A DNA stretch of 36,127 bases from Anaerolineae bacterium (GTDB taxonomy: Bacteria; Chloroflexota; Anaerolineae; DRVO01): the NCBI GenBank assembly GCA_028275325.1, contig JAPWUW010000003.1, positions 1 to 36,127 of the forward strand, written 5' to 3'. The translations under genes were made by a program, and so were the position numbers. The notes below the pieces were generated by a model that saw nothing but the letters and a program-made list of their open reading frames with translations, had not been told where the DNA came from and ran no database searches. Below, one piece after another: positions 24,958 to 34,034 of the stretch; within the stretch, counting starts at the first letter, position 1; each line of letters begins with the position of its first letter.

Positions 24958-26816
24958 TCGATACCACCCCCATCCCAACCGCACTGCTCGACCGGCTGCT
25001 GCGCCGAGTGGAGAGGCCAGCGCGCTACACGAATGCCGAATGGAATGCGGTCGTTCGACCGTGGGAAGCAGCGAAGGTTCATCTCGTTCTCGCCTTTGCT
25101 GACGTCTACGAGGTTGGCATGTCCAACCTGGGCATGAGCATCCTCTACGACATTGTGAACCGCCAACCTGGCATGCTCGCAGAACGTGCCTACGCACCCT
25201 GGCCGGATATGGCGGCTGCCCTGCAGGAAGCCCACCTGCCGCTCTTTTCACTCGAGAGCAGGCGACCTCTCGCCGCTTTCGATGTCGTCGGTTTCTCGCT
25301 TGGTTACGAGCTCAACTTCACGACGATGCTCAAGATGCTCTCGCTCGCACGCCTGCCTTTGCGCTCCGCAGAGCGCACTGATGCTCTGCCCCTTGTCATT
25401 GCCGGAGGGGCCGCATGTTACAACCCAGAGCCTATCTGGGCATTCTGCGACCTTGTAGTTATCGGCGATGGGGAAGAAGCGCTCGTTGAGCTCCTCTTGC
25501 TTTACAGCGCTTACCTTGAGCAAGGTATCCGCGCCAACGCGCAAAACAGAGAGGGCAAGACCGATTTCCTGGCCCGTGCTGCCAGGCTCGAGGGGGTCTA
25601 CGTTCCCGAGTTCTATGAGCCACAGTACAGCGAGGGTGGCCGCTTTCTTGGCCTGAGGCCTGTTCGCGCTGGGGTGCCGTCAAGGGTTCGCTCTCGCACT
25701 GTGATGCCACTGCCCTCGCCCCCCACAAAACCAGTCGTCCCATACGTGGAGGTAGTACACGACCGAGCTACGATCGAGGTCAGGCGCGGATGTGGTCAAG
25801 GTTGTCGCTTTTGCCAGGCTGGCATGGTCTACCGACCGGTGCGCGAGCGCCCTCCACACGAGATCATCGCGGCGGCTAAGGAGCTACTGCTGAACACCGG
25901 GTACGACGAGCTCGGGCTCCTCTCGCTCAGCACCTGCGACTACCGCGGCATAGAAAAGCTCATCGAGCAGTTGCAAGCAGAACTTGGCGAGGAGATCGCA
26001 ATCTCGCTGCCTTCGTTGCGGCTAGATTCCTTCTCCGTGCAATTGGCAGAGAGGGTGGAAAAACGCCGCCGGCCAGGTTTGACCTTTGCGCCAGAAGCTG
26101 GCACGCAGCGCCTCAGGGATGTCATAAATAAGAAGGTAACCGAAGAGCAGCTCTATGAGGTTGCCGAGCTCGTCTTCAGCCGGGGCTGGCGGCGGATCAA
26201 GCTTTACTTCATGATCGGCCTGCCCACAGAAACAGATGAGGACGTCTACGGCATCGTGCACCTTTGCCGGCGGGTGCTTGCCATTGGGCGGCGCCACCAT
26301 GGCAACAGGGCTTCCGTCTCGGTTAGCGTGGCCACCTTCATCCCCAAGCCGCATACACCGTTCCAGTGGGTGGCCTACATCGCCGAGGCCGATCTGCAGT
26401 GCCGGCTGGACATCCTCCGCCGGGGCCTGCGCAAGGCAGGTCTGGAGCTATCCTGGCACGACCCGCGCATGAGCTACGTCGAAGCAGTGCTCGCCCGAGG
26501 GGACAGGCGGTGCGCCGCGATCTTGGAGCAGGCTTACACTATGGGGGCCTGGCTGGACCCTTGGGACGAGCACTTTCGCTGGCAGGCGTGGCAGGAGGCA
26601 CTACATGCTGCTGCTTTTCCCGTCGAGGACTACGTACGTTCCCCCTGGCCCCTTGATGCGCCACTGCCCTGGGAATTCATCGACACAGGCGTGCACCGCA
26701 GTTTCCTTCAGCGCGAATACGCGCGCGCACTCGAGGGCCAGCTCACGCCCGATTGCTTCGAGCAGTGCAGCGGCTGCGGCGTATCGCAGGCGCGAGCAAT
26801 CCGCTGCTGGGAATAG
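24954..26816 (+). CDS. B12-binding-type radical SAM protein (TIGR03960-like)
   Basis: LVLAFADVYEVGMSNLGMSILYDIVN, RRGCGQGCRFCQAGMVYRPVRER (CxxxCxxC), LSLSTCDYRGIEKL, LTFAPEAGTQRLRDVINKKV, C-terminal CFEQCSGCGV. GTGA overlap with yjbQ. Confidence 0.92.
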   Translation: MIDTTPIPTALLDRLLRRVERPARYTNAEWNAVVRPWEAAKVHLVLAFADVYEVGMSNLGMSILYDIVNRQPGMLAERAYAPWPDMAAALQEAHLPLFSLESRRPLAAFDVVGFSLGYELNFTTMLKMLSLARLPLRSAERTDALPLVIAGGAACYNPEPIWAFCDLVVIGDGEEALVELLLLYSAYLEQGIRANAQNREGKTDFLARAARLEGVYVPEFYEPQYSEGGRFLGLRPVRAGVPSRVRSRTVMPLPSPPTKPVVPYVEVVHDRATIEVRRGCGQGCRFCQAGMVYRPVRERPPHEIIAAAKELLLNTGYDELGLLSLSTCDYRGIEKLIEQLQAELGEEIAISLPSLRLDSFSVQLAERVEKRRRPGLTFAPEAGTQRLRDVINKKVTEEQLYEVAELVFSRGWRRIKLYFMIGLPTETDEDVYGIVHLCRRVLAIGRRHHGNRASVSVSVATFIPKPHTPFQWVAYIAEADLQCRLDILRRGLRKAGLELSWHDPRMSYVEAVLARGDRRCAAILEQAYTMGAWLDPWDEHFRWQAWQEALHAAAFPVEDYVRSPWPLDAPLPWEFIDTGVHRSFLQREYARALEGQLTPDCFEQCSGCGVSQARAIRCWE

Positions 26817-26821
26817 AAAAG

Positions 26822-27475
26822 GTGAAGGGCCATTTGTATGAAGTGACGTGGGCGCGTGGGCCAGCCATAAAGTACATCTCGCACTTGGACTTGATGCGCA
26901 CCTGGGAGAGGATGCTGCGCCGTGCCCGGCTGCCACTGCTCTACACCCAGGGCTTCAACCCCCGTCCACGCCTTTCCTTCGCAGCTGCTCTACCCGTTGG
27001 CATTCTCGCTGAAGCAGAGCTCGCCTTCTTCGCCCTGCGCGAGGACGTGGATCCACAGCGCGCGCTGGCAGCACTGCGGCAGCAGGCGGTCACTGGCCTT
27101 TGCGTGCGAGCGCTGCGCTCCCTCCCCGCAAACACAAACCCGCCCCAAGCGAGGGCTGCCCTGTACCTTGTGCGTCCCTCGAAAGAAGGCTTGCCCGCGG
27201 ATCTGGCAGAGCGCGTACATGCTCTGCTGGCACAGGAAAAGCTCTTGTCCGCCAGGCGCACGCGAGAGGGCGCTGAACAGCTGCTTGACCTGCGCCCCCT
27301 GATCGAGGAATTGCACCTGACAGAATGCCCGCCGCCCTCTCTCCACATGCAGCTTAGCCTCCGCCCAGGCGCTACCGCCAGGCCGGAGCAGGTCCTTGAG
27401 TTGCTCGGCCTGGATCCTTATGAGGCTGAAATCACCAGGCTTCGCCTAATCTTGGTCGGCCCAGTGGCGTCCTGA
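26822..27475 (+). CDS. DUF2344 / radical SAM-associated protein (TIGR03936-like)
   Basis: AIKYISHLDLMRTWERMLRRARLPLLYTQGFNPRPRLSFAAALPVGILAEAEL. Immediately downstream of the radical SAM gene. Confidence 0.9.
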   Translation: MKGHLYEVTWARGPAIKYISHLDLMRTWERMLRRARLPLLYTQGFNPRPRLSFAAALPVGILAEAELAFFALREDVDPQRALAALRQQAVTGLCVRALRSLPANTNPPQARAALYLVRPSKEGLPADLAERVHALLAQEKLLSARRTREGAEQLLDLRPLIEELHLTECPPPSLHMQLSLRPGATARPEQVLELLGLDPYEAEITRLRLILVGPVAS

Positions 27476-28822
27476 TGGCTCGTCAACGAACGCGCTAATT
27501 GCCAGCAAGCTCAGGAAGAACCCGAAGTAGTTCTCATTGCAGAAGCGCGAGAGAAAGGAATAGGCACCAAAGAGCACGGCACAGCCGAACATCATTTGCT
27601 GCAATGTGTTATCCCGCCACTGCCTCCGCACAGTGCCAATGAGCAGAGGCAAGCACACAATGAGTTGCGGTATCCAGAAGGGGAAATAGGCTTGCTTGTC
27701 GGGCACAAGGCTCAACGCAAGCACCAGGTTGCTCAGGCCCCAGCCCCGAATCTGGTACGATGAGGGGGAGGTGCCCGCGCTCCATGCCCAGACATCGTCG
27801 AAGATCGCTCCCGGATCCCAAAGCACGAAGGGCAAAAGGATTACCACAAGGCAAGCAAGCGCCGGCCAAAACCGAGCGAGCACTACTCGCAGCCGCTGTC
27901 CTCCTCGCAACGCGTCTCCGGCCAGGTACGCTATGTAGTACGGCAACAGGAACCAGGCTGTGCTCTTGCTTGCCCATGCGAGTGCAAAGGCCAGCGATCC
28001 TAGAGCTGGGTGCCCCCTGCGCAGGCAGAACAGCCCAAGCACAAGAAGCGAGAGTATCAGCACATCGTTCATGCCAAAGATGACATCGCTGCCCATTATC
28101 GGGTTCAGGCCCAGGATGGCTGTGAGAAGCAAGGCCTGCCCGCGCCTGCTGCTCAGGGAAGGCACGAGCGCGAGCATGAGCGCATAGCAAGCAAGGTAGA
28201 GCAGGCGCTGGTCGTACCAGCCCAGCACCTTCTCGGCCATGGCCATCACGGGAGCGCTCAGCAAGAAGGTAAACGGTAGGTACGGATAGTGGTAGACTGC
28301 TGTGCGCAACTCCAAGCCCCACTCGGCCAGCGGTGTATTGCTGTAGTCTTCCCGGTAGGGGTTGAGCCCCCGCCGGAAAAGCTTCGCTGCCTCCTCCGTC
28401 TGGATCACGCCCCCATCGTGGGCAAAGGAAGCAGGACCTGTGAGGTGCCGCAGGCCAACAAGGTAAAGGGATTGCGCAGCAACGGTAACGGCGCAGATAG
28501 CGAGGATCAGCCCGAGCTTGAGCCGATAGGTCGCCACCTCTGGAAGACGCATTCTGAGTGCGTCAACGACGAGATAAAGGGCACTCAGCGCGAAGGCGGC
28601 AGTTATCGTGAGCAGGCTTATCGGGTCAGTGAGCCAGTTGCGCATCAGCGCCCAGGCGGAATCCGAAAGCAGCCGCCCCAAAACAGGCAATCGGCGGATC
28701 GTTTCCTCCGGCCGGGGCGCCACAAGATCGGCCAGTGTGTCGATCCGCACGCGGGCAATGAGCAAGGCCACGAGCAGCAAAGCATCAAACGACACTGGCG
28801 GCTGGTGGTTCGCCTTGGACAC
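27446..28822 (-). CDS. Polytopic membrane protein, putative GT-C/GT87-like glycosyltransferase
   Basis: Many TM segments with GGVIQTEEAAKLFRRGLNPYREDY, YHYPYLPFTFLLSAP, DVIFGMNDVLILSLLVLGLFCLRRG, LAWASKSTAWFLLPYYIAYL. GTG start 22822-frame equivalent at 28822, just after the upstream stop. Confidence 0.7.
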   Translation of the reverse strand: MSKANHQPPVSFDALLLVALLIARVRIDTLADLVAPRPEETIRRLPVLGRLLSDSAWALMRNWLTDPISLLTITAAFALSALYLVVDALRMRLPEVATYRLKLGLILAICAVTVAAQSLYLVGLRHLTGPASFAHDGGVIQTEEAAKLFRRGLNPYREDYSNTPLAEWGLELRTAVYHYPYLPFTFLLSAPVMAMAEKVLGWYDQRLLYLACYALMLALVPSLSSRRGQALLLTAILGLNPIMGSDVIFGMNDVLILSLLVLGLFCLRRGHPALGSLAFALAWASKSTAWFLLPYYIAYLAGDALRGGQRLRVVLARFWPALACLVVILLPFVLWDPGAIFDDVWAWSAGTSPSSYQIRGWGLSNLVLALSLVPDKQAYFPFWIPQLIVCLPLLIGTVRRQWRDNTLQQMMFGCAVLFGAYSFLSRFCNENYFGFFLSLLAISAFVDEPSGRHWADQD

Positions 28823-28826
28823 GGCC

Positions 28827-30305
28827 TCAATCCCAAAAAATGCGGCGCGGCTCGCTTGCCAGGCTCGTCTCAATGACCTTGCCAGTGACCGGATCGTCGC
28901 GCACAACGACAACCAACCAAGTGTACTCTCCCGAGCCACGCGGGGGCCCATTCAGGCGGTAGCGCGTCTCGGTGGAGCGCGCGATTCCCCAAGGGGGCTC
29001 CCCGGGTTTCCACATGCGGATGTCAAAGGATTCTCCCGGCTCGAGTGGTAGATCGTACTGCCAAACCAGCTCCACCGCTGCACCAGGGGGGAAACGAGTT
29101 ACATCCGCAGGCTCAAGGAGCCTTGGCGCCGGGTGCAAGGGCCGCGTCTCCGGTGTGGGCGTTGGCGGCAGGGCAATGGCCGTGGGGCTCTGACGGAGCG
29201 GCGGTGTCGAAGCTGGCTTCGGAGGGGTGGGAGTTGCTTGACCTGTCGGCGCAAGGCTCAGCGTCTCGGCTGGCTTGGGCGTCCAGATCGTCACAGGCGT
29301 TGAGAGAGCGGCCAGGAATTCAGCCGTCGCCGTGCGCGGGTCGGGTTGTGGCGTGGGCTTCTGGCTTGTACCTAGCCAGAACACCCCGCCAAGCATGCCG
29401 GCAAGCACCAGGCCGAAGCCGAATAGCTTTACTGCGCGGGGGGCGCGCGCAGCCCCCCTGAAAAAACCGCGCGCAACCTCGAGCACCGCATGTTGCAGCC
29501 GGGCACGGGCAGGCTCCGACTCATTCATCCTTTCGACAAAAGTGAGCGCGCTCTGAAAACGGTCTCCCGGTTCCTTGGCCAAGGAGCGCAAAAGCGCGCG
29601 AGCCGCATCCCGCCCAATGGCCTGGCGCAGGTGACGTGGCACCTCCGGAAGCAGGACTGCATGCGCGCGCCGCCACTCGTCTGCACTCTGCGCCTCGAAC
29701 GGAAGCCGGCCGCACAGCATCTCAAACGCGATGAGCCCCAGCGAGTATACATCGCACCATGGCCCCACTGGCTGCCCACTCGCCAGCTCCGGGCTCGCAT
29801 ATCGCTCGTCGGCAACAGTTGCCTTCTGGCCCCGTCGGCGGGCGTACCCGAGCCCGCAAAGGAAAACCTCCCCATCGCCGGAAAGGAGCACATGCTCTGG
29901 CGTGAGCGCACAGTGCACAAAGCCACGGGCGTGCAGTTGGTCGAGCCCTGCGGCCACACCCCTCAGCACAGCCAGCGCCTGTGCCCTCGGCAGAGGGCCC
30001 TCTGCCAGCAGCTCCCGAAGCGACCGCTCCACCCAGGCGGCAACCGCATACACGCGCCCATCGCTGCTCTGAGCCACTCGCCATGTCGGCCGCAAAGCCG
30101 TCAGGGACAGCGATTCGGCAATCTCTTTCTCGCGCCGCAGGTGCACAAGGGTGGCAGCCGATCCCTTTCGCGCGATCTTGAGCACGACTGGCTGACCCGT
30201 GCCAGCCATCGCCTGATAGACCTCAAACTTCTCCCCGCGCGCGATCAGCCGCAGCACCCTGTACTCATCAAAGGCCCGCAATGCCAGCGCCTCCATCAGC
30301 CGCAT
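28827..30305 (-). CDS. Membrane-anchored Ser/Thr pseudokinase with extracytoplasmic domain
   Basis: Protein kinase fold: VVLKIAR, HARGFVHCALTPEHVLLSGDGEVFLCGLGYARR, ERYASPELASGQPVGPWCDVYSLGLIAFEMLCGRLPF. Then TM (LFGFGLVLAGMLGGVFWLG), Pro/Thr-rich linker and a C-terminal beta-type domain. Confidence 0.88.
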   Translation of the reverse strand: MRLMEALALRAFDEYRVLRLIARGEKFEVYQAMAGTGQPVVLKIARKGSAATLVHLRREKEIAESLSLTALRPTWRVAQSSDGRVYAVAAWVERSLRELLAEGPLPRAQALAVLRGVAAGLDQLHARGFVHCALTPEHVLLSGDGEVFLCGLGYARRRGQKATVADERYASPELASGQPVGPWCDVYSLGLIAFEMLCGRLPFEAQSADEWRRAHAVLLPEVPRHLRQAIGRDAARALLRSLAKEPGDRFQSALTFVERMNESEPARARLQHAVLEVARGFFRGAARAPRAVKLFGFGLVLAGMLGGVFWLGTSQKPTPQPDPRTATAEFLAALSTPVTIWTPKPAETLSLAPTGQATPTPPKPASTPPLRQSPTAIALPPTPTPETRPLHPAPRLLEPADVTRFPPGAAVELVWQYDLPLEPGESFDIRMWKPGEPPWGIARSTETRYRLNGPPRGSGEYTWLVVVVRDDPVTGKVIETSLASEPRRIFWD

Positions 30306-30335
30306 TTGCTCGCCAACGCGGTGGGCGACACCGCC

Positions 30336-30647
30336 TCACCGCCCACCAGCGCGAGCCTGCGCCCGCAGGGCCAACTCCAACTGCACCGCCGATCCGGCTG
30401 CGAGCACCATGCGCACCACCCACGGAACCCACACCGCATACTTGTCCCCAGCCAACCTGGGGCTCAGGTCGATGGGCAGTATGAGCAGAATGCTGGCCAG
30501 CAAAAAGCAGCGCGCCTCCCGAAACCGGCCCGCAACCAACCTTCCGACCCCGTATATCCCGACAAGGCCTGCCAGAAACTCCACAACAACCGTAAAGCGC
30601 AGCCCCCTCTTCTTCCTGAACTTTCGCTTCGGCCGGGCACTGGACAC
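30336..30647 (-). CDS. Small membrane protein of unknown function
   Basis: 103 aa: basic N-terminus MSSARPKRKFRKKRGLRFT followed by hydrophobic segments (VVVEFLAGLVGIYGVGRLVAGRF, ARCFLLASILLILPIDL). Sits between araD and the pseudokinase gene on the same strand. Confidence 0.65.
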   Translation of the reverse strand: MSSARPKRKFRKKRGLRFTVVVEFLAGLVGIYGVGRLVAGRFREARCFLLASILLILPIDLSPRLAGDKYAVWVPWVVRMVLAAGSAVQLELALRAQARAGGR

Positions 30648-30650
30648 AGC

Positions 30651-31313
30651 CTAGCAACCCCCAGCAGGCTGGCCGTACTGCTCGCGGTAGCGCCGGTGCA
30701 GCCGCTCTACCTCCTCAGGCGGCAAGGGCTGCACTTCCCCCAGCTGCAGCGAGAGCCACACTGTGCGCGCCACATCCTCTACCATCACTGCCGCCTTCAC
30801 CGCCGCCTCCGGGGTGGCACCAATGGCGAAGACGCCATGGTTGCGCATGAGGATAGCCGGCGAGTCGCCAATCGAGCGCAGGATCTCCACCCCGATCTCT
30901 TCTCCCCCGATCGGTGCATAGGCCCCCACGGGGATCGGCCCGCCAAACTCATCGCAAATCGCGGTAAGGCACGGCTCTATTGCCCGGCCCAGCGCCGCAA
31001 AGGCGGTCGCATACGGTGAATGGGTATGCACGACACCGCCGACATCCGGGCAGTGGCGGTAGATGTAAAGGTGCGTCGCTGTGTCCACAGAAGGCTTTCG
31101 CCTGCCCCATACAACCCTGCCATCAAGATCAACGATGACGATGTCCTCCGGCCGCAACAGCTCGTAGCGCACACCTGAGGGCTTTATGGCCACGAGGCCC
31201 GTCTCGAAATCACGGCCGCTCACATTTCCGCTTGTCCAGGTCACAAGCCCAGCATGCGGCAGCAGCAGATTCATCTTCCACACCAACCGTCTCAGCTCAC
31301 CAAGCATCACCAC
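30651..31313 (-). CDS. araD: AraD-like class II aldolase / L-ribulose-5-phosphate 4-epimerase family
   Basis: LVTWTSGNVSGRD, VAIKPSGVRYELLRPEDIVIVDLDG, KPSVDTATHLYIYRHCPDVGGVVHTHSPYATAFAALG, AILMRNHGVFAIG. Confidence 0.9.
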   Translation of the reverse strand: MVMLGELRRLVWKMNLLLPHAGLVTWTSGNVSGRDFETGLVAIKPSGVRYELLRPEDIVIVDLDGRVVWGRRKPSVDTATHLYIYRHCPDVGGVVHTHSPYATAFAALGRAIEPCLTAICDEFGGPIPVGAYAPIGGEEIGVEILRSIGDSPAILMRNHGVFAIGATPEAAVKAAVMVEDVARTVWLSLQLGEVQPLPPEEVERLHRRYREQYGQPAGGC

Positions 31314-31353
31314 AACCCCCAGTTGGAACTACGCCCCTCTGCTTCCTGAGACA

Positions 31354-32076
31354 TCACCTTCGCCTGCCTACAGGCACGACGTAAAGGGGCCTCTCGTCCT
31401 TCGGCAATGCGAGCACTCTACCGACCTCCTCATCGTCAAAGGCCCCCACCGGGACGCCGCCCAAGCCAAGCGCCACCGCCTGTAAAAGCAGGTTCTGGGC
31501 CGCATGGCCCACCTCCATGTGGACATAGCGTTCAGCACGCCGGCCATACCGCTGCGCTGTCCGCTCTAACACAGCAGCGAACACAAAGACAGCAGGCGCC
31601 TCCCGCACCCAGGGCTGGTTGAGGCATGCCCGCGCCAGGGCGATGCGCAAGTCATCAGAACTGACTTGCTCAAGTTCGTGCGCACCAGGGCGGTAGTGGT
31701 ACAGCCCCTGCGCAGTCAGCAAATAGGTTTCCAGAGGGTAAGTCGCGCCAGCTGATGGTGCAGTGCGAAAGCCACGGCTGTCCGTCACGCCCTGCGCCGC
31801 CCACAGCAACTGGCCAATCTCCTCCAAGGTGAGAACCCCAATGCCGTACTCCCGGACCGACCGCCGCCTGGCCAAAACCTCAGCCAGGCCAGCGCCGCCA
31901 GAGACCTGCGGCAGGGGCAGCTTGACGACTTTAATCTCCTGCGGCAGCTCGCCTTCTCGGGCCACTGTCCCCTCCTCCCTCACCGACTTTTGCCGAGAGA
32001 AGCAGCCACTCAGCCAGCCTCCGCACACCCAAGCGAAGGACGAAAGCACCGCTCGACGTGCAAACTGGCGCTTCAC
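31354..32076 (-). CDS. SagB-type nitroreductase family lipoprotein
   Basis: N-terminus MKRQFARRAVLSSFAWVCGGWLSGC (lipobox LSGC). LAEVLARRRSVREYGIGVLTLEEIGQLLWAAQGVTDSRGFRTAPSAGATYPLETYL, GHAAQNLLLQAVALGLGGVPVGAF. Confidence 0.88.
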   Translation of the reverse strand: MKRQFARRAVLSSFAWVCGGWLSGCFSRQKSVREEGTVAREGELPQEIKVVKLPLPQVSGGAGLAEVLARRRSVREYGIGVLTLEEIGQLLWAAQGVTDSRGFRTAPSAGATYPLETYLLTAQGLYHYRPGAHELEQVSSDDLRIALARACLNQPWVREAPAVFVFAAVLERTAQRYGRRAERYVHMEVGHAAQNLLLQAVALGLGGVPVGAFDDEEVGRVLALPKDERPLYVVPVGRRR

Positions 32077-32107
32077 TGAGCTGTGTACCCCTCGGGCGAG
32101 TCCGCAT

Positions 32108-32926
32108 TCACTCAGGCTGGCACGACGGGCAGTAATACGTCGGCCGACCAGCGACCTTCACCTTGACGATCCGCGTGCCGCAGCGCTCGCATGGCTGCCC
32201 CTCTCTTTCTTTCACCCGGAAGTGCTCCTGATATTGGCCCTTGCGCCCATCCAGGTGGACAAAAGCCATCTCTGAAGAGCCTCCGTAAGCAATCGCCTCT
32301 TCCATGACGGTGCGCACCGCCGACGCGAGCCTCGCAAGCTCCTCAGAGCTAAGAGAAGAAGCCGGCCGACGTGGATTTATCCGAGCCAGGTACAGCGCCT
32401 CATCCGCATACGTGTTGCCAATGCCGCCAACCGCCTCCTGCTCGAGCAACACGGCTTTGATCGCCGCATTTCGTCTGCCAACGACCCTTTCAAGCTGTTC
32501 CGCGCTCAAGCCCTCCAGCAGTGGATCCGGGCCGAGCTTGGCGACTTCTTCCTGGGTGGCCACTTCCTCGCTGCGCAGAAGCCGCTGATGCTGCAAAGCC
32601 GTTCCGGAAAGGTATAGGCGGCTGCCATCGCTGAAGACCAAGGTCAAGCGTGGCTCGGGCGGAGGCTCACTTGTGAGCGCCGAATACCGCCATTGCCCCA
32701 CGAGCATGAGATGCGTGAGCAGCGAAAGCCCGTTGCTGAAATCAAGGGAGATCCTCTTGCCGAAACGCCTAACGCCAACCACGCGCTGACCCACGAGCTG
32801 ACCAAGCAGCTCGTGGCCAACCCCCAACCGCTGACCGGCAAAGGCTTCCACATGGCTCACTTCCTTGCCCACAACGTGCTGGCGCAGCTGCCGCGCCAGA
32901 ATCTCCACTTCAGGCAGCTCAGGCAC
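32108..32926 (-). CDS. mutM: Formamidopyrimidine-DNA glycosylase
   Basis: MPELPEVEILARQLRQHVVGKEV, GGIGNTYADEALYLARINPRRPASSL, zinc finger CERCGTRIVKVKVAGRPTYYCPSCQ. Confidence 0.97.
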   Translation of the reverse strand: MPELPEVEILARQLRQHVVGKEVSHVEAFAGQRLGVGHELLGQLVGQRVVGVRRFGKRISLDFSNGLSLLTHLMLVGQWRYSALTSEPPPEPRLTLVFSDGSRLYLSGTALQHQRLLRSEEVATQEEVAKLGPDPLLEGLSAEQLERVVGRRNAAIKAVLLEQEAVGGIGNTYADEALYLARINPRRPASSLSSEELARLASAVRTVMEEAIAYGGSSEMAFVHLDGRKGQYQEHFRVKEREGQPCERCGTRIVKVKVAGRPTYYCPSCQPE

Positions 32927-32943
32927 GAAGACCGCCCCCTTTC

Positions 32944-34020
32944 TCAGGCATAAATGGCCGAGCGCAACAGCTCGTCCTCAAGCTGGTAAAACCACTGCAG
33001 AGGCAGGACCCGCATGCGCAGGCCGACGTACCCGCTCGCGCGCTCACGCGCGTAATAGGTCAGCACCACCTCCCCATTCACGAAAGTAATGCTGGGGTAC
33101 GAGTAGTCGTAATCCGGATTGGCCTCCAAAGTGCGAAAGCGGCACCAGCGCTGTCCATCTGGCGATACAGCCGCGCGCAAAGGGCAGCGAAGGCCACCAT
33201 GAGGCATGCCGCGGTCGTAATTGTCGTTCCATACGAGAAGGAGATCCCCCCTGCCTGGCATTCGCCTCAGCGCGCAAGGCGCCTCCGGAGAGACGAGCTC
33301 GACAAGCTCTGGAGCTGCCCACGTCTCACCCCCATCGGTGGAGCGAGAGCGGTAGATGCGGCCCAGCTGCGAGCGCACAAGCATGACAAGAGAGCCATCA
33401 CCTAGCTCGGCCACTGCCGGCTCCATCGCTCCCCTCCGAGGCAGATCCACCCAAGATGAAGCCAGGCGCCACGAGCGCCCTTCATCGTCGGAGAGGAAGC
33501 AGCTACTCCGATAGTGCCCAGAGCCAACCTCCGGCCCCCGAGCATCCTCGCAGCGAGAGAAAGGCACAATGAGCCGGCCTGAGCTCAAGCGGCTTGCCCG
33601 GCTGTTGGCCACCACGTAGTAACCTGGCTCGGCATCGAGGGGGCTAGCGCCCAACCATGTCCGCCCCCCATCACTGGACCTCTTGACCCACACCTGGCAA
33701 TCCGTCGTCGAATTCTTGCGAAGGTAGAAAAGCAAGAGCTCACCGCTTTCCAGCACGAGCAACGAAGCTGACATGCAGTTGAGCGCAGCGTCGTTTTCCT
33801 GTAGCACCTCGTCATCCGTCCAGGTCCTGCCACGATCAGCCGAACGGCGCCCAACGATGGATGCTGGCTCGTCGTCTCTCAACCCCTCAAAGCGCGTGTA
33901 CGCGAGCAGCAGCGAGCCATCGGGCAGCACTGCTACGTCGGCCTCACTGTTCCGCGGGTACCGGCTGCTGGCTGCACAAAGCAAAGCTTCTATGCCTGCC
34001 ATACCGTTCATCTCCAACAT
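32944..34020 (-). CDS. Sialidase/BNR-repeat family protein
   Basis: Asp-box-like repeats RSADRGRTW, RSSDGGRTW, LSDDEGRSW, RSTDGGETW and catalytic-like context MEPAVAELGDGSLVMLVRS. Confidence 0.85.
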   Translation of the reverse strand: MLEMNGMAGIEALLCAASSRYPRNSEADVAVLPDGSLLLAYTRFEGLRDDEPASIVGRRSADRGRTWTDDEVLQENDAALNCMSASLLVLESGELLLFYLRKNSTTDCQVWVKRSSDGGRTWLGASPLDAEPGYYVVANSRASRLSSGRLIVPFSRCEDARGPEVGSGHYRSSCFLSDDEGRSWRLASSWVDLPRRGAMEPAVAELGDGSLVMLVRSQLGRIYRSRSTDGGETWAAPELVELVSPEAPCALRRMPGRGDLLLVWNDNYDRGMPHGGLRCPLRAAVSPDGQRWCRFRTLEANPDYDYSYPSITFVNGEVVLTYYARERASGYVGLRMRVLPLQWFYQLEDELLRSAIYA

Positions 34021-34034
34021 GCAGGATATTCAGC

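Noticed and set aside
29490-31019. 509-aa plus-strand ORF
   Set aside because: Antisense to the pseudokinase, the small membrane protein and araD, which have recognisable domains. Composition is Pro/Arg/His-rich with no family signal, as expected for shadow ORFs in GC-rich DNA.
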